Of a stretch of 61,995 bases of DNA, positions 41,866-49,459 are shown piece after piece (position 1 is the stretch's first letter; the number at the start of each line of letters is the position of its first letter). A program made the translations under genes and the position numbers. Where the stretch lies: NCBI GenBank assembly GCA_944325255.1, contig CALUZH010000022.1, positions 1 through 61,995 of the forward strand, given 5' to 3'. Source of the stretch: an uncultured Erysipelotrichaceae bacterium (GTDB lineage Bacteria > Bacillota_I > Bacilli_A > Erysipelotrichales > Erysipelotrichaceae). The notes beneath the pieces are model-generated. The model did no database searches. It worked only from the letters and a program-made list of their open reading frames with translations, and was not told the DNA's origin.

Positions 41866-43767
41866 TTATTCTTCATTCCAAAGATAGGCATAGTAGTCAT
41901 TTTCCATGACACTTAAAGAGAAGGCAATGCGGCCGGCTACGGTTTCATTGATGGTATCAATATAGCTTTGGGCAATATCAAGATTTTCCTCATTAGGCAC
42001 AAAGCTGTCATTGACGGCATAATAACGTCCTAAATCGGAAACCCAGCTGCGGTTATCAAAGATGGCCAGTCCCGGGGTTGAGGTATCAAGAATATCTCTT
42101 CCGGCAAAAAGTCTTGAATCATAAGGCAGGGCAAAAAGATTATATATTGTCGGCAGAACGTCGATTTGACTCCCTACTTTTTCAATATGGACGGTATCCA
42201 TGGCACTGTTATAAAGAATGAAATTAGAGCGGTTGATCTCAATGACATCATCTTTTTCTTCATCGGCCATTTCGTTTACCTCATCTAACGAAAGGGCGTA
42301 AGGGTAATGATCACCGACTAAGGCGATAACCGTATCATCGAGCTTACCGCTTTCTTCTAAGAGTTCTAAAAGCTTTTGTAGGGCTTTATCAAGTTCGATT
42401 TGGGTAGCCAAATAGGCTTTTACCCGATAGGAATAAGGTAAATCAGCCACTTCATCTTCATGTTTGATACTCATGGCATTGTCGGTAAAATCATAATTCA
42501 TATGACCGGAAACGGTAGCGTAATAAACTAAAAAGCGGTCGGAATTAATATAATCATTGAAAGTGGCTTCAATCATCTCTTCGTCACTTTTGGGGAAAAT
42601 ACTACAATCAATACGTTCTTCAAGACCATTTCCGCAGCCTTGATAATTATCAAAGCCCAAAGAAGCTAAATAGATATTGCGTTCCTGGAAGTCATAGTCG
42701 TGATTATGATAAGCATAGGTATCATAGTCTGCTTCCTTAAAAAGATTGGCAATGCCCATCGGGAAGGCATTTTTACCTGTCCGCCAGACATAAGAAAGCA
42801 TATTTAAATTAGGATAAAGACCGGTAAGTTCTTGAAATTCACCGCCGATGGTCGAAAGGATGACCGGTGAATAGAAATTTTCAAAGACAAAACCGTTATT
42901 GACAAGTTTATAAAGTGTCGGGGTCAGAGTTGGCGATATCGCCACCTCATTAAAGCTTTCGGCCATAATCAGGATAAGATTCTTGCCTTCAAAAAAGCCG
43001 GTATATTCATTTTTTTCTGTCGGTCTTTGATTTTGGACATAGGCATTTAAATCATTAATAGCTTCATTGTCACTGTTGAGTGAAGCAAAATCAATATCGA
43101 GAACCTGGTCGGCAAAATCCGGAGAGGCAATATCGGTATTTTCGTCAATGACCAATTCTTCATGAAAACCGGTCAGGGTCTTGCGAAATTCGGAAAGGGT
43201 TGAAGGCAAGACGCCAAAGTAAGTATGATTAAGAGCATTATTTTGTGTATAGAGATAGACATAGCGCGGACTGTTTACCCCATCATCCGGAAGACTACAA
43301 AAGAAAAGGCCATATCCCGCTATGATGATAAGCAATAAAAATAAAGTGCTTTTAATATTAATCTTCTTAAAAGAAGCATAATGGACATAAATTAAAGCGG
43401 CAAAAAAGGGAATATATAAAGAAATGATGGCCGGAATGGAGCCAAGCACAATTTTAACGGCTGAATTGAAAAAGCCCATGGCCTGGTCGGCTAAACCGAT
43501 AGTTGCCAAAGAGAAGTAGACGCCGAAGGTTTTGGTAAAAATAACTTCTACGCAAAACCAAAGGGATAAAATAAAATGCAAAATTAAAAAAAGGCGTTTT
43601 TGCCACTTGGCTTTAAATAACTTCAGAACTAAAGTCAAAAGCGCCGCTAAGGCTAAAAGATAAAAGATGGAAGATAAAAAGGCCGGTCCGTATTCTTCGA
43701 CGATATTGATTTTAAAATAAAGTTCAAGATAAAAAAGAACTGCAAAATTGAAAAAAAACAAAAACAT
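41866..43767 (-). CDS. ltaS: Lipoteichoic acid synthase family protein
   Basis: A 633-residue LtaS-type enzyme: five N-terminal membrane helices (to about residue 165), then an extracellular sulfatase-fold domain that polymerises glycerol phosphate from phosphatidylglycerol. Motif LILIMAESFNE supplies a metal ligand, the nucleophile Thr lies in ILSTIGGEF, and LVGDHYPY provides further metal ligands. ATG 43767 is chosen because TATACT ends 6 nt upstream; an upstream TTG in frame (43785) would lie above the likely transcript start. It is the only teichoic acid polymerase here. Confidence 0.9.
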   Translation of the reverse strand: MFLFFFNFAVLFYLELYFKINIVEEYGPAFLSSIFYLLALAALLTLVLKLFKAKWQKRLFLILHFILSLWFCVEVIFTKTFGVYFSLATIGLADQAMGFFNSAVKIVLGSIPAIISLYIPFFAALIYVHYASFKKINIKSTLFLLLIIIAGYGLFFCSLPDDGVNSPRYVYLYTQNNALNHTYFGVLPSTLSEFRKTLTGFHEELVIDENTDIASPDFADQVLDIDFASLNSDNEAINDLNAYVQNQRPTEKNEYTGFFEGKNLILIMAESFNEVAISPTLTPTLYKLVNNGFVFENFYSPVILSTIGGEFQELTGLYPNLNMLSYVWRTGKNAFPMGIANLFKEADYDTYAYHNHDYDFQERNIYLASLGFDNYQGCGNGLEERIDCSIFPKSDEEMIEATFNDYINSDRFLVYYATVSGHMNYDFTDNAMSIKHEDEVADLPYSYRVKAYLATQIELDKALQKLLELLEESGKLDDTVIALVGDHYPYALSLDEVNEMADEEKDDVIEINRSNFILYNSAMDTVHIEKVGSQIDVLPTIYNLFALPYDSRLFAGRDILDTSTPGLAIFDNRSWVSDLGRYYAVNDSFVPNEENLDIAQSYIDTINETVAGRIAFSLSVMENDYYAYLWNEE

Positions 43768-43773
43768 AGCTAA

Positions 43774-43779
43774 AGTATA
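43774..43779 (-). promoter_or_regulatory. -10 box, leaderless ltaS promoter
   Basis: TATACT on the minus strand, 6 nt before the ltaS ATG, preceded by a long T-tract that follows the tRNA terminator. Confidence 0.55.
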
Positions 43780-43801
43780 GTACAAAAAAAGTAAGAAAAA
43801 T

Positions 43802-43824
43802 AAAAAAATTCCCTTTCGGGAAAC
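43802..43824 (-). terminator. Terminator of tRNA Ser-Gly-Asp cluster
   Basis: Minus-strand TTCCC/GGGAA with GAAA loop and seven T. Confidence 0.75.
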
Positions 43825-43833
43825 AAATATTAA

Positions 43834-43910
43834 TGGCGGTCCGGACGGGGATCGAACCCGCGATCTCCTCCGTGACAGGGAGGCATGTTAAACCACTACA
43901 CCACCGGACC
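43834..43910 (-). tRNA. tRNA-Asp (GUC)
   Basis: Acceptor GGTCCGG/CCGGACC, anticodon loop CTGTCAC giving GUC, encoded CCA. Confidence 0.97.
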
Positions 43911-43912
43911 AA

Positions 43913-43986
43913 TGGAGCAGATGAAGGGAATCGAACCCTCGTGTCGACCTTGGCAAGGTCGCGTTCTACCATTGAACTACATCTGC
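43913..43986 (-). tRNA. tRNA-Gly (GCC)
   Basis: Acceptor GCAGATG/CATCTGC, anticodon loop TTGCCAA giving GCC, encoded CCA. Confidence 0.97.
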
Positions 43987-43992
43987 ACATTA

Positions 43993-44083
43993 TGGCGAAG
44001 AAGGAGGGATTTGAACCCTCGCGCCGGTTTCCCGACCTATGCCCTTAGCAGGGGCACCTCTTCGGCCTCTTGAGTACTTCTTC
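43993..44083 (-). tRNA. tRNA-Ser (GCU)
   Basis: Class II tRNA; acceptor GAAGAAG/CTTCTTC, anticodon loop CTGCTAA giving GCU, long variable arm, encoded CCA. Confidence 0.96.
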
Positions 44084-44112
44084 ACTCTACGCTTGCCGTT
44101 TAGCGCTTCTAA

Positions 44113-44141
44113 ATAATAGCATAGTCATTTTCTTTTTGCAA
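44113..44141 (-). promoter_or_regulatory. Promoter of tRNA Ser-Gly-Asp cluster
   Basis: Minus-strand TTGCAA (44136-44141), 17-bp spacer ending TGC, TATTAT (44113-44118). Confidence 0.7.
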
Positions 44142-44175
44142 GCACTTATGTTATTATTTTTCTGAGGAAAAAATA

Positions 44176-44667
44176 ATGACTGTTGCACGTTTTATGAAGG
44201 TCAGTTTAGCACAATTTAAAAAAGATTGTCTCGACCTACTTCAAAAATTTGATGATTCATGGTATGATGAACTTCGCTTACCGCAAAGGGCAAGCGCCGG
44301 TTCGGCCGGTTATGATTTTTATTGTCCCTTTGATGTGACGATAGAAAAAGGCGAAATGGTAAAAATTCCCCTAGGCATTCGGGTAAAGATGGAAAAAGAT
44401 TATGTCTTGGCCTTATTTCCGCGATCTTCCATGGGATTTAAGTATCATATGACCTTGGCTAATACCGTTGGCATTATCGACAGCGATTATTTCGGAGCCG
44501 ATAATGAGGGTCATCTGATTGCTGCTATTGTCAATAACGGTGATAAAGCTTTTTCAATTGCCAAGGGCGAACGTTTTATTCAAGGTATCTTCTTAGCTTA
44601 TTATTTAGCGGAAGAAGATGAAGTTAATGACATTCGTCATGGTGGTTTGGGAAGCAGCGGTAAGTGA
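44176..44667 (+). CDS. dut: dUTPase
   Basis: Trimeric-type dUTP diphosphatase of 163 residues. The five motifs are visible in order: ASAGSAGYDFYCP, PRSSMGFK, NTVGIIDSDY, GERFIQGIF and RHGGLGSSGK. The second and fifth are slightly divergent but functional residues are retained. It removes dUTP and supplies dUMP, complementing ung at 4700 in keeping uracil out of DNA. TGAGGAAA is the ribosome binding site. A tRNA-Arg gene begins 5 bp after its stop, so the tRNA appears to be released from the dut mRNA. Confidence 0.93.
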   Translation: MTVARFMKVSLAQFKKDCLDLLQKFDDSWYDELRLPQRASAGSAGYDFYCPFDVTIEKGEMVKIPLGIRVKMEKDYVLALFPRSSMGFKYHMTLANTVGIIDSDYFGADNEGHLIAAIVNNGDKAFSIAKGERFIQGIFLAYYLAEEDEVNDIRHGGLGSSGK

Positions 44668-44672
44668 GTCTT

Positions 44673-44748
44673 GCGCCCATGGCTCAATGGATAGAGTTTT
44701 TGATTCCGATTCAAAAGATTGTAGGTTCGATTCCTACTGGGCGCGCCA
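44673..44748 (+). tRNA. tRNA-Arg (CCG)
   Basis: Acceptor GCGCCCA/TGGGCGC, anticodon loop TTCCGAT giving CCG, encoded CCA. Starts 5 bp after the dut stop codon with no room for a promoter. Confidence 0.94.
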
Positions 44749-44761
44749 TATTTGATTGAAA

Positions 44762-44792
44762 TAAGCCTTATTTTAAAGGCTTTTCTTTTTTT
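44762..44792 (+). terminator. Terminator of dut-tRNA-Arg unit
   Basis: AAGCCTT/AAGGCTT-type stem with 5-nt loop and TTCTTTTTTT. Confidence 0.8.
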
Positions 44793-45079
44793 GCTAACAT
44801 AAACGGCAACAGATGTCCTTTTAAAAAGGAAATCGGCAAAGTTACATTTAAACAATGTCAATGAGGCAGTTTTTAATCAGTGCCCTTAGAAAAGACTAAT
44901 TATTTAAATGTGGCACAAGGCAATGCACATCTTAAAACGCTTGTTTCTAGAATGATGGTCTGGTGGATCTTATAGACAAGCGGGCATTTGGACGGTAAAA
45001 TAAGAGCCATAAGAAAGTAAGCAAAAGCTTCCTTATGACTTCTTTATTTTGTAAAAAAGTAAGGCCATATTCTTATTTT
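44793..45079 (+). other. Gene-free region with RNA-like structure
   Basis: No protein frame is supported. Several long-range pairings suggest a structured RNA: TCCTTTT/AAAAGGA (44816-44830), ACATTTAAA (44844-44852) with TTTAAATGT (44903-44911), CGCTTGT (44938-44944) with ACAAGCG (44976-44982), and a long imperfect hairpin at 44997-45050. I do not recognise the class and no good promoter is seen after the 44792 terminator. Confidence 0.35.
44997..45050 (+). terminator. Long imperfect hairpin, terminator-like
   Basis: AAAATAA...CATAAG...AAGC pairs with GCTT...CTTATG...TTATTTT. It could end a small RNA encoded in 44793-44996. Confidence 0.35.
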
Positions 45080-45100
45080 TGTGTTATTATTACCAGTGGA

Positions 45101-45122
45101 AAATGGTAACAAAATGGTAACA
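45101..45122 (+). repeat. Two tandem copies of an 11-mer
   Basis: AAATGGTAACA twice in a row (45101-45111, 45112-45122), downstream of a TG-T-TATTAT element at about 45081-45089 that may be the promoter for tRNA-Ser. Confidence 0.6.
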
Positions 45123-45223
45123 ACGCATTAATTTTCCTTAATTTTTGAAGGAGAAACTTCGCTAAATAGGTCATTTTGCCTAATCCAAACTCATAGTAAT
45201 AGTAACCATATGTTATTAGCATT

Positions 45224-45314
45224 GCTGACTTGTGTGAGTGGCTTAAACAACCGTCTTGGAAAGGCGGCGTACGCCAAAAGCGTACCGCAGGTTCAAATCC
45301 TGCAGTCAGCGCCA
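45224..45314 (+). tRNA. tRNA-Ser (GGA)
   Basis: Class II tRNA; acceptor GCTGACT/AGTCAGC, anticodon loop TTGGAAA giving GGA, long variable arm, encoded CCA. Confidence 0.96.
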
Positions 45315-45325
45315 TATTGATTATG

Positions 45326-45346
45326 AAAGCACTGCGGTGCTTTTTT
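45326..45346 (+). terminator. Terminator of tRNA-Ser
   Basis: AAAGCAC/GTGCTTT with TGCG loop and T-run. Confidence 0.85.
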
Positions 45347-45347
45347 A

Positions 45348-45375
45348 TTGTGGTTAATAAAGGCTGGTGTATAAT
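45348..45375 (+). promoter_or_regulatory. Promoter of M18 peptidase gene
   Basis: TTGTGG (45348-45353), 16-bp spacer, TATAAT (45370-45375). Confidence 0.55.
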
Positions 45376-45402
45376 TAAAGCCATATAAAGGAGGTTTTGA
45401 TT

Positions 45403-46785
45403 ATGGAAACTGTTTGGACAAAATATGCAGGTCATAAAGTCGATGAAGTCATGCAATTTTCGGAAGGCTACAAGAGCTTTATGAATGCTTCTAAAACGGA
45501 AAGAGAATGTGTTGAATCCGCTGTTAGCTTAGCTAAACAACATGGTTTTAAAGAGCTCTCATCTTTTAAAACATTAAAGGCCAATGATAAGGTCTATGTC
45601 GTCAATCGCGGTAAGAATGTTTGCTTATTTATTGTCGGCAAAAAACCGCTTGAAGAGGGTATGAACATCTTAGGTGCGCATATCGATTCACCACGTATTG
45701 ATCTTAAGCCGATTCCGCTTTATGAAAGTGACGGTCTTTGCTTGTTTGATACACATTATTATGGCGGTATCAAAAAATATCAATGGGTTGCCCAACCGAT
45801 GTCGTTGCATGGTGTAGTATGCAAAAAAGACGGCACTAAGGTGACGGTGGCCATCGGTGAACAAGATGATGATCCGGTAATCGGTATCAGCGATCTTTTG
45901 ATTCATTTGGCTGGAGACCAAATGAAAAAGAGTGGTTCAAATGTCGTAGAAGGCGAAGATTTGAACGCTATAATCGGTTCGATTCCTAAAAAAGCTAAAA
46001 AAGATAAGGAAAAGGAAGAAAAAGATCCGGTAAAGGCGAATATTTTAGCTATTTTAAAGAAAGAATACGGTATTGAAGAAGATGACTTCCTCTCTGCTGA
46101 GCTTTCAATTGTGCCATCCGGCAAGGCCCGGGACTTTGGTTTAGACCGCAGTATGGTTATGGCCTATGGTCATGATGACCGCATTTGTGCCTATACATCT
46201 TTGATGGCTATTTTGGATTGTGATAATCCAGATTATACTTCCTGCTGCATTTTAGTTGATAAGGAAGAAGTCGGATCTCAGGGTAATACCGGTATGGAAT
46301 CCCGTTTCTTTGAAAATACCATTGCCGAGATGTTGGCTTTGGGTGGCGAATATAATGACTTGAAGTTGCGCCATGCCTTAAGCAATTCCCGCATGCTTTC
46401 ATCAGATGTATCGGCCGGTTATGATCCTAACTATGCCGGAGCCTTTGAAGCTAAAAATGCGGCATATCTAGGTCGGGGACTTTGCTTCAACAAATATACC
46501 GGTGCTCGCGGTAAGAGCGGATGCAACGATGCCAATGCCGAATTTGTAGCGAAGATCCGGAAGGTTATGGATAAAAATGATGTCGCTTTCCAATTGGCTG
46601 AACTTGGTAAGGTCGACCAAGGCGGTGGCGGAACTATCGCTTATATTTTGGCTAACTTGAATATGGATGTTATTGATGCCGGTATTGCCGTTCTTAATAT
46701 GCATTCATGTTACGAGATTGCTTCTAAAGTTGATATTTATGAAGCATATCGCGGTTATATGAGCTTTTTAAAGGATATGCAATAA
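45403..46785 (+). CDS. M18 family aminopeptidase
   Basis: Zinc aminopeptidase of 460 residues, peptidase family M18 (aspartyl aminopeptidase/aminopeptidase I). Metal-binding motifs are GAHIDSPRIDLKP near residue 90, DKEEVGSQG (catalytic Glu and ligand) and the C-terminal MHSCYEIASKVD with ligand His. It removes N-terminal residues from cytoplasmic peptides, in keeping with the opp importer. ATG 45403 is 8 nt after AAAGGAGG. The next gene starts 3 bp after its stop. Confidence 0.93.
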   Translation: METVWTKYAGHKVDEVMQFSEGYKSFMNASKTERECVESAVSLAKQHGFKELSSFKTLKANDKVYVVNRGKNVCLFIVGKKPLEEGMNILGAHIDSPRIDLKPIPLYESDGLCLFDTHYYGGIKKYQWVAQPMSLHGVVCKKDGTKVTVAIGEQDDDPVIGISDLLIHLAGDQMKKSGSNVVEGEDLNAIIGSIPKKAKKDKEKEEKDPVKANILAILKKEYGIEEDDFLSAELSIVPSGKARDFGLDRSMVMAYGHDDRICAYTSLMAILDCDNPDYTSCCILVDKEEVGSQGNTGMESRFFENTIAEMLALGGEYNDLKLRHALSNSRMLSSDVSAGYDPNYAGAFEAKNAAYLGRGLCFNKYTGARGKSGCNDANAEFVAKIRKVMDKNDVAFQLAELGKVDQGGGGTIAYILANLNMDVIDAGIAVLNMHSCYEIASKVDIYEAYRGYMSFLKDMQ

Positions 46786-46788
46786 TCG

Positions 46789-47652
46789 ATGTTTGTCTAT
46801 TATGACGAATGTCTTACCGCTTATTTGGCTGCTTTAAGAAAATATTGGGGTCTTTCATATAATGAAAGGCCTGATAATTTAGTCAGTGCTTATTTGGATA
46901 AGCTTAAACCGCAAAAACTTCTGCTTATTGCGGTTGCCGGTTTAAGCTGTGCCGGTCTTGAGAAAAATTTAGATGAGACAAGTTTTTTAAGAAAGCATCT
47001 TTTCAAAAAGATCACGACGATTTTTCCGCCTTGTCTTCCTTATACTGCAGATGCGGTAAAAAGCGGCAATGACTTAAGCATAAGTATGGGGTCAGCGAAT
47101 TTATGGCAAAACACCAATATTCGCTTTATCCGCGATACCGCTTTATTTGCCCAAATCGGTATTAAGGGCAATAACGGCCCCGATATAGTCAAGGCTTATC
47201 AAGAGCTTGATGCCAAAATAATGATGATGGCCCAAAAGCTTGATGAACAGAGCTTGCTGGCGGTAGTGGGTGAAAACGGTACGGTTGATGTTGAAGGATA
47301 TATCGATTTTGCTTCAAGTCCCTTAGCCGATTTACTTGATGGTGAGCCTATGATGCTTGGACGCAGTGTCATGTTTAAAACCAAAAAGGGTCAAGAAGCT
47401 GATTTTGCTAAAAAATTTAAGGCCGAATTTGCTGATGATTTTATTCTTTTAAGCCGTGAAGAGACGGTTGTATCTAAACTTTTCGGCAAAGGTGAAAATG
47501 CCCTTTTAGAAATTTTAGATAAAGATTTCCTTGCTGTCAGTAAAAGCCCTATGCAACTTTTGTTTAATCCCCAAAAGCCTGCTAAGGCCCTGGGCGGTGG
47601 TATCCTGGAAGAAGAACTTTATGTTCCCTTTGTGCTTTATGCTTCCCGATAA
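46789..47652 (+). CDS. Degenerate alkaline-phosphatase-fold protein
   Basis: A 287-residue protein that looks like a shrunken, catalytically dead member of the alkaline phosphatase superfamily. The N-terminal part LLLIAVAGLSCAGLEKNL...FLRKHLFKKITTIFPP follows the family pattern of a strand ending in D-G, then FxPTTT with the nucleophile; here the metal-binding Asp is Ala and the TTT segment reads FPPCLPYTAD. The C-terminal half keeps the characteristic DFILLSREETVVSKLFGKGE and LGGGILEEELYVPFVLY, but the metal-binding DH...H motifs are absent and the total is about 100 residues short. Cotranscribed with the M18 peptidase. The family call is by eye. Confidence 0.6.
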   Translation: MFVYYDECLTAYLAALRKYWGLSYNERPDNLVSAYLDKLKPQKLLLIAVAGLSCAGLEKNLDETSFLRKHLFKKITTIFPPCLPYTADAVKSGNDLSISMGSANLWQNTNIRFIRDTALFAQIGIKGNNGPDIVKAYQELDAKIMMMAQKLDEQSLLAVVGENGTVDVEGYIDFASSPLADLLDGEPMMLGRSVMFKTKKGQEADFAKKFKAEFADDFILLSREETVVSKLFGKGENALLEILDKDFLAVSKSPMQLLFNPQKPAKALGGGILEEELYVPFVLYASR

Positions 47653-47666
47653 GGGAAGCTTTTTTT
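47641..47666 (+). terminator. Terminator overlapping end of AP-like gene
   Basis: GCTTCCC/GGGAAGC stem and T-run; the stop codon of the gene sits in the loop. Confidence 0.85.
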
Positions 47667-47667
47667 G

Positions 47668-47676
47668 TGCTAAAAT
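47668..47676 (+). promoter_or_regulatory. Extended -10, leaderless pucR-type promoter
   Basis: TGC-TAAAAT ending 6 nt before GTG 47683, immediately after the terminator T-run. The 17-nt string spanning T-run, TGC and -10 is identical to that at 32623-32639. Confidence 0.6.
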
Positions 47677-47682
47677 GAAGTA

Positions 47683-49308
47683 GTGATGAAGCTTAAAGAA
47701 TTATATAAGCATAATAGTGAGTACTTGCAGCTTTTAAGCGGAAGTATTGAAAACCGGGAAGTTTCCTGGATCCTGCCGCTTAAGGGGGCAATAAACCGTT
47801 ATCTTTTTAGTGGCCAAGAACTTTGTCTTTTATCAGCCGGCTTTTTAAAAAATGATGACAAGAAAGAGCTTTTGGACTTTTTGACACGGGAAAAAATAGC
47901 GGCGCTCATTGTCGATGCCGCCTTTATTAATAATGATATTTTGGCCTATGCCGATTTCCTGCATTTGCCGCTTTTTCTTTTGCGAAGTGATTATAAGACC
48001 GTTTTGGCGGCTTTAAAGAAAAGTTTTTTAAGTGATGAAAAAGCTTTGATTAGTATCGCTGATTTATTCGGCAAGGCTTTGCAAGGTGCCGATGCGGCAT
48101 TTAAGATCAAAGATTTTTTGAATTATACAGGAGCTTTTGCGGATGCGGGTGTCGGCTATTGGCACATCCTTTCTAAGCCGCTTTTCAGCGAGGGCTTTTA
48201 TTTGGATACGGATAAGTTTTTTAATGCCGAGATGCTTAAAAACCTGGATTCCTTGTCACCTTTAGATTTTGCCATATATGAAAAGCTGATGGTGATGAAG
48301 ATTACGGTAGTCAATGAACGCTATGCCTATTTATTTATGGATGTCAAAGATGACAATATCAAGTTTGCTTCTTATATTTTGACTAAACTTACGGCTTTTT
48401 TGCGGCATCGGGTAACAGTCGACTTTGTGGATGCCCTCCATCGTTTGACTCTTGAAGAATCGGCTTGGCTCAATGATTGGTTTGCCGGTAACTTGTCCGA
48501 TGAACAAGTCAAACTTAAACTTTATGATTTGCATATGGATAATGATCCCTCAGTCCTTTTTATAGTCCTGTTGAAACTATCGTCATCGATGTCCCTATAT
48601 CGCGATGCCGAAGCCGGTATATTAAGTGATGTATCTTTAAGATTGGCTATCGGTTCTTTTCGCAGTTTCCGTAAATATGGTTTTAAAACTTTGGAGTGGA
48701 TTGATGAAAAGGTTATTGCCTATGTGGTAATGGTTCCTAAAGGCTTAAAGGATTGGCATGAGTGTCGAAAAAAAGCCTTGGCGGAAATTGTCGAACATAA
48801 TCGTTTGATTGTCGAAAATCTCGGCCCCCAACAAAACTTTGTGGTTTTGCCAGATGATGATGGACAAAGACCGTGCGTCAAATGTATGGTCGGTAAATAT
48901 GTGACGGAAATTAGTGAAATCGGCACAAGCTATAAGACAGCAAATTATCTTTTGGAATATGCCGAAGGTGTTAAAGGTGATTATTTTGCCTATGATGATC
49001 TTTATGCTTCATGGATGTTTATTAATTTACGGCGGCAAAACTGGTTTAATGATTTTGCCAAAGACTTGCTTAAGGTTTTTGAAAATCCGGAAGACCAGGA
49101 ACTTTTAAAGACACTTAAAGTTTATTATGCCGCTAATATGAACAAAAATGACACGGCCAAAGCTTTGAATTTGAGCCGTCAGGCCCTTTATGGCCGTTTA
49201 AAAAGAATCGTGGTATTGATTGGTGAAGATTTTGATAAGGGTAATAAGCGTTTGGCTTATGATTTTGTTTTGCATTATTTGGAAATGATGAAAAATGACA
49301 AGTTTTAA
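47683..49308 (+). CDS. PucR-family transcriptional regulator
   Basis: A 541-residue regulator with an N-terminal PucR-type domain (residues 1-120, beginning MKLKELYKHNSEYLQLLSG when ATG 47686 is counted) and a C-terminal HTH_30 domain with NDTAKALNLSRQALYGRLKR (about residues 490-510). PucR regulators control purine, allantoin or amide catabolism, usually by activating adjacent genes on binding a metabolite. The following genes are an anion permease and a GGT-family hydrolase, so it probably controls those, and maybe the opp-ggt operon too. Start is GTG 47683 if leaderless, otherwise ATG 47686. Confidence 0.83.
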   Translation: MMKLKELYKHNSEYLQLLSGSIENREVSWILPLKGAINRYLFSGQELCLLSAGFLKNDDKKELLDFLTREKIAALIVDAAFINNDILAYADFLHLPLFLLRSDYKTVLAALKKSFLSDEKALISIADLFGKALQGADAAFKIKDFLNYTGAFADAGVGYWHILSKPLFSEGFYLDTDKFFNAEMLKNLDSLSPLDFAIYEKLMVMKITVVNERYAYLFMDVKDDNIKFASYILTKLTAFLRHRVTVDFVDALHRLTLEESAWLNDWFAGNLSDEQVKLKLYDLHMDNDPSVLFIVLLKLSSSMSLYRDAEAGILSDVSLRLAIGSFRSFRKYGFKTLEWIDEKVIAYVVMVPKGLKDWHECRKKALAEIVEHNRLIVENLGPQQNFVVLPDDDGQRPCVKCMVGKYVTEISEIGTSYKTANYLLEYAEGVKGDYFAYDDLYASWMFINLRRQNWFNDFAKDLLKVFENPEDQELLKTLKVYYAANMNKNDTAKALNLSRQALYGRLKRIVVLIGEDFDKGNKRLAYDFVLHYLEMMKNDKF

Positions 49309-49317
49309 AGAAGTCAT

Positions 49318-49368
49318 ACTTTACAAAGTGTCAAGATATGATGAAAGAGAAAATATAATCTGTAAAGT
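49318..49368 (+). promoter_or_regulatory. Promoter region with inverted repeats, permease-GGT operon
   Basis: ACTTTACA (49318-49325) and its reverse complement TGTAAAGT (49361-49368) flank a TATAAT (49354-49359). The left site extends to the palindrome ACTTT-AC-AAAGT. TTTACAAAG (49320-49328) also occurs in the opp promoter region (14441-14449). Candidate PucR operator. Confidence 0.45.
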
Positions 49369-49459
49369 CGATTAAAAAAATAATTATTATTCTTTTTTAG
49401 TGACTGTTGATGAAAGCCCTTAAATTTTAAAATGGAGACAGAAAGGGAGGCATCACAAT

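Noticed and set aside
43833-44073. Plus- and minus-strand frames through the tRNA Asp-Gly-Ser cluster
   Set aside because: They translate tRNA genes and are artefacts; the same applies to frames at 24807-25013, 45073-45456 and 53476-53880.
45101-45122. CRISPR-like repeat
   Set aside because: Only two adjacent 11-bp units with no spacer; no cas genes anywhere in the window.
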